Part shown: positions 1 to 6,080 of the stretch, piece after piece
Layout: every line of letters starts with the position of its first letter
Numbering within the stretch: position 1 is the first letter of the stretch
Origin: CBDUSL01 sp965370265
GTDB lineage: Bacteria; Patescibacteriota; Patescibacteriia; JAXHNJ01
NCBI GenBank assembly: GCA_965370265.1
Contig: CBDUSL010000019.1
Span: 1-12,603, forward strand
Length of the DNA: 12,603 nucleotides
Reading direction: 5' to 3'
Translations under genes and position numbers: made by a program
Notes under the pieces: generated by a model
Told to the model about the DNA's origin: nothing
Seen by the model: only the letters and a program-made list of their open reading frames with translations
Database searches by the model: none

Positions 1-807
1 ATGTTCTTTTTCTTTCGTTTTTTTTATAAACAAGTATGAAATAAAGTAAGTAGCAAAGAAAATAGGGCTCATAATTGCCAGGAAGGGGATGATAAAGTCA
101 GTCCCGGTAATGAATAATCCGGTGATTAATAAGGCGGTGGTTTCGGCCGCTAATAAGATTAAAGTAGGGATAAGGCCAAAGTCTCTTAGAATAACCAAAG
201 CAAAAAGGGCGAGAAAAACGAAATCCCCGCTGCCTAAGGAGACTGTGCCGACAATAGCGGCCGGAAAAAAGAAAACTTTTGAGGCTTCTTTAACCGGGAC
301 CAGTACCCCCGGATAAAAATTTCTGGTCGCATATATGTCATAACCGGTCCAGATAACCCCAAAGACAAACATTAACCAGGTTTTTAAATAACCCAGCCGG
401 ATTAAAAGAGTGGAGGCGCCCAGAGTGGCCAAGACAATAATGATATTGCGAAAGTTAAAGCTGGGAAAATTTATATAAAGAAAAAATATTCCGCTGGTGA
501 CGGTGAAAGAAAAAATAACCACCAAAAGGTTTGATTTTACAAACCGGATAAAAAAGAGCAGGAATGACTCAAAGACCAAAAGGGCAAAAAGAAGGGTAAA
601 TATGTAAGTGGTTCTTTGAAAACCGGTAGTGCGGGAAAAAATATACCAAAAAGCGAGAATAATAACAATCCAGGAAAAAATTCCGGCCCAACTTATTTTA
701 TTGGGAAGGCGTAAATTAAGAGTTTCTTTACTCGGGACAATTTTATAATACACGACGGCGATAATACCGGCGCCGATAAAAAGTAAACTAAGAGGCAGAA
801 AATCCAT
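1..807 (-). CDS. GxGD-type (presenilin/signal peptide peptidase-like) intramembrane aspartyl protease, partial
   Basis: The minus-strand frame is open for 269 codons from the ATG at 807-805 and runs off the left edge, so the C-terminus is missing. Seen: nine hydrophobic segments (about residues 3-21, 39-57, 68-86, 93-111, 121-136, 142-158, 179-207, 211-232, 238-261), a YDIYA motif with D157 in segment 6, LGSGDFVF with D195 in segment 7, and IPFLAIMSP (241-248) at the start of segment 9. Known: the presenilin/SPP family has nine membrane helices, catalytic aspartates in YD (TM6) and GxGD (TM7), and PAL at the start of TM9. The stretch between the two aspartates (VPVKEASKVFFFP) also resembles the SPP linker. 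Inference: an active protease cleaving membrane-spanning helices; the PAL motif is changed to PFL. There is no clear Shine-Dalgarno. The gene is divergent from the UMP kinase with a 39-bp gap, and a minus-strand TATAAT lies at 842-837. Confidence 0.75.
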   Translation of the reverse strand, partial: MDFLPLSLLFIGAGIIAVVYYKIVPSKETLNLRLPNKISWAGIFSWIVIILAFWYIFSRTTGFQRTTYIFTLLFALLVFESFLLFFIRFVKSNLLVVIFSFTVTSGIFFLYINFPSFNFRNIIIVLATLGASTLLIRLGYLKTWLMFVFGVIWTGYDIYATRNFYPGVLVPVKEASKVFFFPAAIVGTVSLGSGDFVFLALFALVILRDFGLIPTLILLAAETTALLITGLFITGTDFIIPFLAIMSPIFFATYFISYLFIKKTKEKEH

Positions 808-809
808 AT

Positions 810-838
810 TTGTTTTTTGTGTTATTTTACGTTATTAT
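810..838 (+). promoter_or_regulatory. Putative promoter of the UMP kinase gene
   Basis: TTGTTT at 810-815 and TATTAT at 833-838 are separated by 17 bp, a reasonable sigma-70-type core. Transcription would begin near 845, only about two bases before the ATG at 847, so the message would be leaderless or nearly so. The same AT-rich tract reads TATAAT on the minus strand (842-837) and could serve the divergent protease gene. No experimental evidence is visible. Confidence 0.4.
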
Positions 839-846
839 TATAGCAT

Positions 847-1533
847 ATGAAGAATAAAAAAACCCATATCATCTCCTTAGGCGGTTCAATAATTGCGCCG
901 GATAAGATAAACGTAAACTACATAAAAAAAATTAGAAAGTTAATTTTATCTTTTGTAAAAAAAGGCCATCGCTTTGTTTTAGTAACCGGTGGAGGAAATA
1001 CGGGCCGTCTTTATAATGAAGCGGCCAGGAAAATAACCAAAATTAATGATAAAGACCTGGATTGGATAGGAATTGCGGCCACAAGAATGAATGCGGAATT
1101 AATCCGGGCGATTTTTTCTGATTTGGCTTATGAAAAAGTAATTTATAATCCAACCAAGAAAATTAAAACTAATAAAAAAATTATTGTTGGGGCCGGCTAT
1201 ATACCCGGTTGCTCTTCGGACAAGGACACGGTTTTATTGGCTAAGCAGTTTAAGGCCAAAGAAGTTATAAATCTTTTCGACCTTGATTATGTTTATGACA
1301 GGGATCCGAAAAAATATAAAAAAGCCAAACCTCTTAAAGAAATTTCCTGGAAGGATTATATGAAGATAGTTGGCACAAAATGGTCGCCTCGTCTTTCTAC
1401 CCCTTTTGATCCGGAGGCTTCCAAACTGGCCAAGAAGCTGGGCATTAAAGTTGTCGTTATTAAAGGAACCAATTTAAATAATCTAAAAAAATATTTATCC
1501 GGCCAGAAATTTAAAGGAACAGTTATCAAATAA
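847..1533 (+). CDS. pyrH: UMP kinase, archaeal type
   Basis: Phosphorylates UMP to UDP with ATP in the cytosol, the entry to UTP and CTP synthesis. The 228-residue protein shows the amino-acid-kinase fold in order: an N-terminal LGGSI phosphate loop (11-15), TGGGNTGRLY (47-56), WIGIAATRMNAEL (73-85), the substrate/lid stretch GAGYIPGCSSDKDT (115-128), and NLFDLDYVYDRDPKK (142-156) for nucleotide binding; it ends in GTVIK. Length and the LGGS loop (rather than the KLSGE loop of most bacterial PyrH) match the archaeal-type subfamily. The start is the only sensible ATG. There is no Shine-Dalgarno, consistent with the near-leaderless promoter proposed upstream. The gene stands alone between a divergent membrane protease gene and a bidirectional terminator. 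It could be another amino-acid kinase, but the motif set and size favour UMP kinase. Confidence 0.88.
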   Translation: MKNKKTHIISLGGSIIAPDKINVNYIKKIRKLILSFVKKGHRFVLVTGGGNTGRLYNEAARKITKINDKDLDWIGIAATRMNAELIRAIFSDLAYEKVIYNPTKKIKTNKKIIVGAGYIPGCSSDKDTVLLAKQFKAKEVINLFDLDYVYDRDPKKYKKAKPLKEISWKDYMKIVGTKWSPRLSTPFDPEASKLAKKLGIKVVVIKGTNLNNLKKYLSGQKFKGTVIK

Positions 1534-1568
1534 AAAACCCCTCAAGCGAAAATGAGGGGTCGTTTTTT
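1531..1568. terminator. Bidirectional intrinsic terminator between convergent genes
   Basis: An 8-bp perfect stem (ACCCCTCA at 1537-1544 with TGAGGGGT at 1553-1560) encloses an 8-nt loop. A T-run follows on the plus strand (1563-1568), and an A-run precedes it (1532-1537), giving a T-run on the minus strand. It therefore can end both the UMP kinase transcript and the convergent 1567-2334 transcript, whose stop codon lies inside the plus-strand T tract. Confidence 0.85.
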
Positions 1569-2334
1569 AGTAAGGAAGGTGCTTGAACCTGATAACCAGG
1601 AGAAGAATAATGGGGATTATGACCAAGGTCAGGTAAAAGGCCGTTAACTGGTGCCTTTCTTTTTTTGAAATAGCGCGCGGGCTCTTGCTCGCTCTTCTTT
1701 TTGAACTTACCGCCGCATAAAGCAAGCCGGTAATATAAATTAGAAGAACGTATAGGAATACGGGATACAGCTGGAGATAAGCGACTAAAAAAAGAAATGA
1801 AAGACAGCTAATCATCATAAGGGCCCGGCCCATATCATGTCTTTTTGGTGTGGAGTCAAAAAGCAGCTTGGCAAACCGTCCTCCGTCCAATTCCCACAAA
1901 GGGATTAGGCTGGAAATCATAAAAAGGCAGTTGATGAGGACGATTTGGACAAAGTGATGATAATCCAAAATTTTAGCTACCGAGAAGATTAAAGCAATGA
2001 AAATAAATAATAGGTTAGCCATTGCCCCCGAAAGCTGTATCCTGGCCAGGTGAGCCCAGTTTTCCCTTTTTTTCCGGTACTCATGTTTTTCTATGGGATG
2101 AATTGCTTCGCCCAGCATAAAAAAAGTGAGCTTGGTTTCTATCCCATAGAGACGGTAAGCGATCATGTGGCCAAAAAGGTCAACAAGAAGAGTGCCCAGA
2201 AAAATACTGGCTGTTAGAGCGGGTACCCGTACCAAAAGCATTAAAAGGGGGGTGTTTGTAATAATCAGGTAAGCGGCTAACCAAATAAGGGCTGAAGTTG
2301 CTAAAGAAACCAAGTATCCGGTTTTTCTAGTCAT
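1567..2334 (-). CDS. Site-2-protease (M50) fold membrane protein, probably catalytically inactive
   Basis: A 255-residue integral membrane protein with hydrophobic segments at about 8-26, 29-50, 100-120, 128-147, 171-188, 190-210 and 229-248. Three sequence blocks fit the M50/S2P family in the right order: VDLFGHMIAYRLYG (51-64) at the place of the HExxH helix, LSGAMANLLF (101-110) resembling the conserved GPLAN block, and LIPLWELDGGRFAKLL (143-158) resembling the NPxPxLDGG zinc-binding block. The family's first zinc histidine and catalytic glutamate are replaced by D52 and L53; H56 and D150 remain. Known: loss of that glutamate abolishes hydrolysis in S2P enzymes. Inference: a pseudoprotease that may bind or hold membrane substrates. 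A weak AAAGG lies about 7 nt before the ATG. It has its own promoter, divergent from rplJ. A very different use of the scaffold cannot be excluded. Confidence 0.65.
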   Translation of the reverse strand: MTRKTGYLVSLATSALIWLAAYLIITNTPLLMLLVRVPALTASIFLGTLLVDLFGHMIAYRLYGIETKLTFFMLGEAIHPIEKHEYRKKRENWAHLARIQLSGAMANLLFIFIALIFSVAKILDYHHFVQIVLINCLFMISSLIPLWELDGGRFAKLLFDSTPKRHDMGRALMMISCLSFLFLVAYLQLYPVFLYVLLIYITGLLYAAVSSKRRASKSPRAISKKERHQLTAFYLTLVIIPIILLLVIRFKHLPY

Positions 2335-2380
2335 TCTAGACCTTTCTTTTTAAGGGGCATTATTGCCTTGAACCGCTTAA

Positions 2381-2407
2381 ATTATCATAAAAATAAATGC
2401 CTGTCAA
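2381..2407 (-). promoter_or_regulatory. Putative promoter of the S2P-like gene
   Basis: On the minus strand an exact TTGACA (2407-2402) is followed by GATAAT (2386-2381) after 15 bp, or by TAATTT after 17 bp. The spacing is not ideal, so the -10 assignment is uncertain. Transcription would start about 40 bp before the ATG at 2334. The -35 box is the mirror image of the rplJ -35 box, 7 bp away. Confidence 0.4.
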
Positions 2408-2414
2408 TTTTTCC

Positions 2415-2442
2415 TTGACACATTAAATATGTCTGCTATAAT
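2415..2442 (+). promoter_or_regulatory. Strong promoter of the rplJ-rplL operon
   Basis: TTGACA at 2415-2420 and TATAAT at 2437-2442, both perfect consensus hexamers, are separated by 16 bp. The predicted start is near 2449, giving a leader of about 150 nt that contains the L10 leader RNA. An exact DnaA-box 9-mer, TGTGGATAA, occupies 2442-2450 and overlaps the last base of the -10 box and the start site. Confidence 0.8.
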
Positions 2443-2466
2443 GTGGATAAATCCGATAAATTTGTA

Positions 2467-2569
2467 ACCATAGACCGTAGGTGTCCCCCGAAGGGAGATT
2501 TAATTTCCTACCAAGGTACACAAACTTAAGGGTAACCCCCGGTTTGTCGTGTAAAAATAGGTCTGTGGT
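2467..2569 (+). ncRNA. Ribosomal protein L10 leader (autoregulatory mRNA element)
   Basis: The leader folds into a closed structure. The outer 10-bp helix pairs ACCATAGACC (2467-2476) with GGTCTGTGGT (2560-2569, one G-U). Inside it GTAGG (2477-2481) pairs with CCTAC (2507-2511), and ACAAAC (2520-2525) pairs with GTTTGT (2542-2547) below a GGG/CCC apical pairing. The flanking conserved stretch TTAATTTCCTACCAAGGT matches what I recall of the L10 leader family. Known: the L10-(L12)4 complex binds this kind of leader and lowers expression of its own operon. Here it lies directly between a consensus promoter and rplJ, where such regulation is expected. Confidence 0.85.
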
Positions 2570-2580
2570 CGCACAGCCTT

Positions 2581-2598
2581 ATTTTTATTAATAAAAAT
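2581..2598. repeat. AT-only perfect palindrome just before rplJ
   Basis: ATTTTTATT and AATAAAAAT form a perfect 9+9 inverted repeat with no spacer, ending at the base before the rplJ ATG. No Shine-Dalgarno is present there. It could form a weak hairpin in the mRNA that includes the initiation region, or be a by-product of AT richness. Confidence 0.6.
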
Positions 2599-3120
2599 AT
2601 GCCAAAAACAAGAAAGCAAAAAGAAGAAGATTTAAAGCGCTTAACCATGAGTTTAACCGGAATGAAAGCGATGGTTTTTGTTAATTATGACGGAGTAGCG
2701 GTTAATGACATAAATAAACTTAGAAAAAACTTACGTGAAAACGAGATTGATTATTATATTGCTAAAAAGACCCTTTTAAAAAAAGCTCTTAAAGAGGCAA
2801 AAATAGAAATGGATGTTGATGCTTTGGAAGGGGGATTGGGGCTTGCTTTTGGCCGGGAAGATGAAGTAATGCCGGCTAAGCTTTTACACGAATTTTCCAA
2901 AGAGAATAAAAACCTTAAACTGATTGGCGGTATTTTTGAAAGTAGGTTTATTGACCAGGAAAGAGTGTTGGAACTGGCCAAATTACCCTCCAAGAACGAA
3001 CTTATCTTTAAAACAGTTTATCTTATTAAGTCTCCGATTACCGGTTTTGTTAACGCGCTTAAAGGCAACTTAAATAATTTAGTTTACGTTTTAAAAGCAA
3101 TCCAAGAAAAAAATAATTAA
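2599..3120 (+). CDS. rplJ: 50S ribosomal protein L10
   Basis: A 173-residue protein with the usual L10 length and blocks: VFVNYDGVAVNDINKLRKNL (27-46), YYIAKKTLLKKAL (52-64), the GLAFGREDE stretch (81-89), GGIFESRFID (110-119) and LAKLPSKNELI (126-136), followed by a helical C-terminus (about 145-172). Known: L10 forms the base of the ribosomal stalk on 23S rRNA, and its C-terminal helix carries L7/L12 dimers that recruit translation factors. It lies downstream of the L10 leader and 30 bp before rplL, the classic gene order. The ATG at 2599 gives the normal N-terminus. No Shine-Dalgarno is visible, so initiation may rely on the AT-rich, possibly structured upstream sequence. In many bacteria rplK-rplA would precede it; here they do not, and the operon has its own promoter. 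Confidence 0.95.
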   Translation: MPKTRKQKEEDLKRLTMSLTGMKAMVFVNYDGVAVNDINKLRKNLRENEIDYYIAKKTLLKKALKEAKIEMDVDALEGGLGLAFGREDEVMPAKLLHEFSKENKNLKLIGGIFESRFIDQERVLELAKLPSKNELIFKTVYLIKSPITGFVNALKGNLNNLVYVLKAIQEKNN

Positions 3121-3136
3121 TTATAAAATAATAAAT

Positions 3137-3141
3137 AAGGA
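3137..3141 (+). promoter_or_regulatory. Shine-Dalgarno site of rplL
   Basis: AAGGA sits 9 nt before the rplL ATG at 3151. It is the clearest ribosome binding site in the window, where most other starts lack one, and it supports choosing the upstream ATG with the long N-terminal extension. Confidence 0.7.
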
Positions 3142-3150
3142 AAAATAATT

Positions 3151-3603
3151 ATGACTGACAAAGAATCCACCTCCGCTGAAACTACGGCGGATAAAAAAGA
3201 AGAAAAAAAAGATGTAGAAGTTCCGGCTAAATTTAAGGATTTAATAGAACAAATTGAAAAACTATCAGTTCTTGACTTGGCTGAATTGGTAAAAGTTCTT
3301 GAAGAAAAATTCGATGTATCGGCCGCTGCCCCGGTGGCCATGGCTGCTGCTCCTGGCGCTGGTGCCGGTGAAGCTTCCGCCGCTGAAGAAAAGAGTGAAT
3401 TTGACGTCGAGTTGACCGAAACCGGATCAAACAAAATTGGCGTTATTAAGGTAATCCGGGCCGCAACTGAAAAAGGTCTTAAAGAAGCCAAGGACATGGC
3501 TGACAAAGCCCCTCAGATAATCAAAGAAGCAGTTCCCAAGGAAGAAGCGCAAGAGTTGAAGAAACAGCTTGAAGAAGCCGTCGGAAAAGTTAATTTAAAG
3601 TAA
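3151..3603 (+). CDS. rplL: 50S ribosomal protein L7/L12 with N-terminal extension
   Basis: Stalk protein that binds L10 as dimers and recruits elongation factors to the ribosome. The 150-residue product has the usual order: dimerisation domain about 27-58 (FKDLIEQIEKLSVLDLAELV), an Ala/Gly/Pro-rich hinge about 59-81, and the factor-binding C-terminal domain 82-150 with IGVIKVIRAATEKGLKEAKD and a final VNLK. It is longer than the usual 120-130 residues because about 25 charged, acidic and lysine-rich residues precede the dimerisation domain. The Shine-Dalgarno at 3137-3141 supports the long start, and no in-frame ATG lies closer to the domain. It is cotranscribed with rplJ and ended by a strong terminator. 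GC rises in the alanine-rich hinge, as expected from composition. Confidence 0.95.
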   Translation: MTDKESTSAETTADKKEEKKDVEVPAKFKDLIEQIEKLSVLDLAELVKVLEEKFDVSAAAPVAMAAAPGAGAGEASAAEEKSEFDVELTETGSNKIGVIKVIRAATEKGLKEAKDMADKAPQIIKEAVPKEEAQELKKQLEEAVGKVNLK

Positions 3604-3615
3604 AAAGTATTATAC

Positions 3616-3649
3616 AAAAAAGCGCTTCGTTTAAAGAGGTGCTTTTTTT
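3616..3649 (+). terminator. Intrinsic terminator of rplJ-rplL
   Basis: A 13-bp stem pairs 3616-3628 with 3636-3648, including two G-U pairs, around a 7-nt loop and runs into seven T residues (3643-3649). It lies 13 bp after the rplL stop. The A-run on the left arm means it could also stop minus-strand transcripts reading through. Confidence 0.85.
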
Positions 3650-3669
3650 AATTATTCATAATTAATGAG

Positions 3670-3723
3670 AAGCTTGGATTCTAAATCCAAGCTTAATATA
3701 TCGGACGGATTAAGAATCCGTCC
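3670..3723. repeat. Two adjacent perfect hairpins with a shared core
   Basis: Hairpin A pairs AAGCTTGGATT (3670-3680) with AATCCAAGCTT (3684-3694) around a 3-nt loop. Hairpin B pairs GGACGGATT (3703-3711) with AATCCGTCC (3715-3723), also around 3 nt. Both have the core GGATT-N3-AATCC with different outer stems. They lie between two convergent operons, just downstream of the minus-strand stop at 3744. Neither is followed directly by a T-run on the plus strand; on the minus strand the next T-rich tract is tens of bases further. They may act as termination or mRNA-end-stabilising structures. Confidence 0.65.
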
Positions 3724-3743
3724 TTCTCTGTTTGTTTATTTTT

Positions 3744-6002
3744 TTAGAGAATAATAGTTATTTCAAAAAGGTTTGAACCAGCCAGGATAAAGGCTTTTTC
3801 CGCTCCTTTGTCTATGGCAAAATCTTTTAAGTCATTAAATTTGTCAGAATAATACTGGTTTTTGAGGTTGCCCTTCTTATCAAACTGAACAAGCCTTTTA
3901 TTCTGGTTATCTAAGACCCAGAGATAATCGCTACTTTCTTCAGTCCATACTTTTTGGGCCGAAACCATGGTCGGATCAATTTCATCCAAAGAGAAATCTT
4001 GTTCATAACCCTGAAAAAGCTCAAGCAACTGCCCGTTGCCCCTTAATAAATAAATAGAGCCGTCAACGACAAGAGATGTTCCGTTTTGGACATTAAGATT
4101 AGGGTCACTTATCCATTCGGTTGAAGGGCCGAATCCGACGGCTCCCCTTTGGTGGCGAAAGATTTGGTTATTCTGAACATCAAGATAGTAAAAACGGGAG
4201 CGATAAACAGTCATGTCACTTATATTAATATTGTCGCGGGCGAATTCTATGGACAGCGGAGTAAGCACCCCGTTATTTAAATCAAGTTCTATAATTCCTT
4301 TTTTATCGTGATAAAGCAGGGCCGTGGTATTTGTTTCCTTGGTCATCAGTTTAAACTGACCAATGTCTGTGAGATTGTTTTTTATTTCGGTTACTTCGTT
4401 ATTGGTCAGATCAATTTCGTAAATATTATTATTGGCGTTATAAAGATAAGCAAAGTCAGATGACTGGATTACTGCCTGGGGAGGGGAGTAGCCTTCAAGG
4501 GAGGAAAAATCTTTTTTTAAGACAGGATTTTCAATATTTACTACATGTCTGGTTTTTTCGTGCTGTTCGCTAATTCCCACCTCAAGTCCGGAAACAACGG
4601 CCTTGTCATCCTTTGAGCGATTTGGCAGTTCGGCCAGGAGATCCCGGGCCTGGTTCAAAAGCTGTTTAGCCCCTCTCTCGTCTTCATAGGAAAGAGCCGC
4701 TCCGGCTTCAAAAGTTAAATCTTTGATTTCCTCAATAATTTCCTGCTTTCTTTCTTCGGTCAACATGTTTTCTCTTCGCCAGCCTATCCAGACTACACTA
4801 GTCGTGAATATAAAAAGAAGGACGGCAGCGATAATAAGAGTTTGCCTGGCTTTCTTGGACATTCTTCGGAAGCGAAAAATACCGCCGTGAATTTTCTCTT
4901 CGGTTTTATGGGGAAAATCTTTGAACTTATTTTTAATATTCGGACGTTTTTTAAAAAGGTTAAAAATAAATAAAACAATTGAAGCAAGGCCGGCCAATAA
5001 AACACTGATCGCTTTTCCTATCGATATAAATATTATTTTTAGAGTACCGGACTTCCCTTGTTTTCGGGGAGTGTAGTAGGGAGCCTCGGGTAGAGTTCTT
5101 TTGGGTTCTTTTTTTAGAACTTTAGTTTTTATCAGATTATTTAATGAACTAAAGCCATTTTTCAATACTTTGGTAAAATTAGGCACTACTGAAGGAGCCA
5201 AATATTCAGAGGTTCGCTTTTCCTGATTAATAAGCTCTTCCATCGATGTTTCCGGGGGAGGGGAGGATTGGGGACGTATTTGAGCCGATTCTTTATACTG
5301 TCTTTGTTCCGGCAAAATCTCTTCCTGCGGGATAAGCTTGGTGATAATGGCCGCAAAAGCAGTATTAGGGTGGGCTTCAAGGAGAATTTTTTCCAGTTCT
5401 TTTACCGAATCAGAAGGGAGGGAGTTCGAAATTGTTCTTCTTAGTTTTTCCTGGGAGAAGTAGTCAAGAATGGAAGTGGTACAGAAAAGAATTTGGTCGT
5501 CTGGATTTACATTACCTTCCACAATATTGGAAAATATTTTTAAAGGATTTATTTTTTGCTGGTGGGAGGAATCTTGTTCAAGAATATCAACAATTTTATT
5601 GGCATGAATCAAAAAAGCATGGATGCGTCCAAGGTGGGAGATATAAACTTCCGTGCCCTTTATGACAGAGATGATAATATTAAAATGGTCCAGCCAACTG
5701 GTGACTCCTTCTGAAATAAGATGATGTAAGCTTTGATTGACTTTACTAAGAGCGTTTTCGAAAGCAGTTTCTACGTTCGTTTCATCGGAATAATAATAAT
5801 TGTTTTTTATCTCTTCCTGAATAATATTAATTATTTCGTGGTTGATTTTTTCACCCGTATCTATTTCACAAATTATAAAAAGCTTACCCAAACTTTTTTC
5901 TTCCAAAGGGGTGGGCCGAGAGATAAAAATGTGAGTTGTACTTCTGGCTTTATCAGGGTCGTAGATAAGCAGTTTGTCCACTTCTGATTCTATTTTTGGC
6001 AT
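3744..6002 (-). CDS. Membrane protein with degenerate PP2C-like domain and C-terminal beta-propeller-like region
   Basis: A 752-residue protein. Residues 35-225 follow the PP2C (PPM) phosphatase plan: KLFIICEIDTGEKINHE (40-56) at the ADGxGG site, VYISHLGRIHAFLI (119-132) at the site of vxHVGDSRxY, DDQILFCTTSILDYF (168-182) at the site of DxLLLCSDGL, and HPNTAFAAII (211-220) at the DN site. The metal-binding aspartates of the last two sites are absent (DG becomes TS, DN becomes PN). A Pro/Gln-rich linker follows, then membrane segments at about 322-348 and 388-407, a charged helical stretch (410-485), and a C-terminal half with six repeated beta-hairpin units of the type IYEIDLTNNEVTEI (527-540), IIELDLNNGVLTPL (570-583) and FYYLDVQNNQIFRH (604-617). 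Inference: an inactive phosphatase-like sensor inside the cell tethered to a second domain. The two membrane spans make it likely that both ends lie on the same side. The divergent promoter is shared with the regulator at 6081. No Shine-Dalgarno is apparent. Specific function unknown. Confidence 0.6.
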   Translation of the reverse strand: MPKIESEVDKLLIYDPDKARSTTHIFISRPTPLEEKSLGKLFIICEIDTGEKINHEIINIIQEEIKNNYYYSDETNVETAFENALSKVNQSLHHLISEGVTSWLDHFNIIISVIKGTEVYISHLGRIHAFLIHANKIVDILEQDSSHQQKINPLKIFSNIVEGNVNPDDQILFCTTSILDYFSQEKLRRTISNSLPSDSVKELEKILLEAHPNTAFAAIITKLIPQEEILPEQRQYKESAQIRPQSSPPPETSMEELINQEKRTSEYLAPSVVPNFTKVLKNGFSSLNNLIKTKVLKKEPKRTLPEAPYYTPRKQGKSGTLKIIFISIGKAISVLLAGLASIVLFIFNLFKKRPNIKNKFKDFPHKTEEKIHGGIFRFRRMSKKARQTLIIAAVLLFIFTTSVVWIGWRRENMLTEERKQEIIEEIKDLTFEAGAALSYEDERGAKQLLNQARDLLAELPNRSKDDKAVVSGLEVGISEQHEKTRHVVNIENPVLKKDFSSLEGYSPPQAVIQSSDFAYLYNANNNIYEIDLTNNEVTEIKNNLTDIGQFKLMTKETNTTALLYHDKKGIIELDLNNGVLTPLSIEFARDNINISDMTVYRSRFYYLDVQNNQIFRHQRGAVGFGPSTEWISDPNLNVQNGTSLVVDGSIYLLRGNGQLLELFQGYEQDFSLDEIDPTMVSAQKVWTEESSDYLWVLDNQNKRLVQFDKKGNLKNQYYSDKFNDLKDFAIDKGAEKAFILAGSNLFEITIIL

Positions 6003-6017
6003 AAATTGGAGATTTAC

Positions 6018-6046
6018 TTGCTCATTTATTTCAAATCTATTATACT
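6018..6046 (+). promoter_or_regulatory. Putative promoter of the 6081-10112 gene cluster
   Basis: TTGCTC (6018-6023) and TATACT (6041-6046) are separated by 17 bp, with a predicted start near 6053 and a leader of about 28 nt carrying a weak GAGAAG before the ATG at 6081. The -10 box shares bases with the minus-strand TATAAT. The encoded winged-helix protein is a natural candidate to bind here, but no operator is obvious. Confidence 0.4.
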
Positions 6047-6067
6047 ATATATACAATAATTTGATAA
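6039..6067 (-). promoter_or_regulatory. Putative promoter of the PP2C-like/propeller gene
   Basis: On the minus strand TTATCA (6067-6062) and an exact TATAAT (6044-6039) are separated by 17 bp. The predicted start near 6032 leaves a 30-nt leader before the ATG at 6002. It overlaps the plus-strand promoter of the divergent regulator gene, so the two probably compete. Confidence 0.4.
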
Positions 6068-6080
6068 GTGAGAAGAAAAT

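Noticed and set aside
89..316. Plus-strand reading frame of 75 codons
   Set aside because: It lies opposite the GxGD protease gene, its product is a lysine/proline-rich low-complexity string without family features, and it has no start signals.
3117..3506. Minus-strand reading frame of 129 codons over rplL
   Set aside because: Its serine/alanine-rich product is the antisense shadow of the alanine-rich L7/L12 hinge, and the plus-strand gene is certain.
5432..5987. Two plus-strand frames inside the 3744-6002 gene
   Set aside because: They lie within the degenerate PP2C region on the opposite strand, have no start signals and show no recognisable domains.
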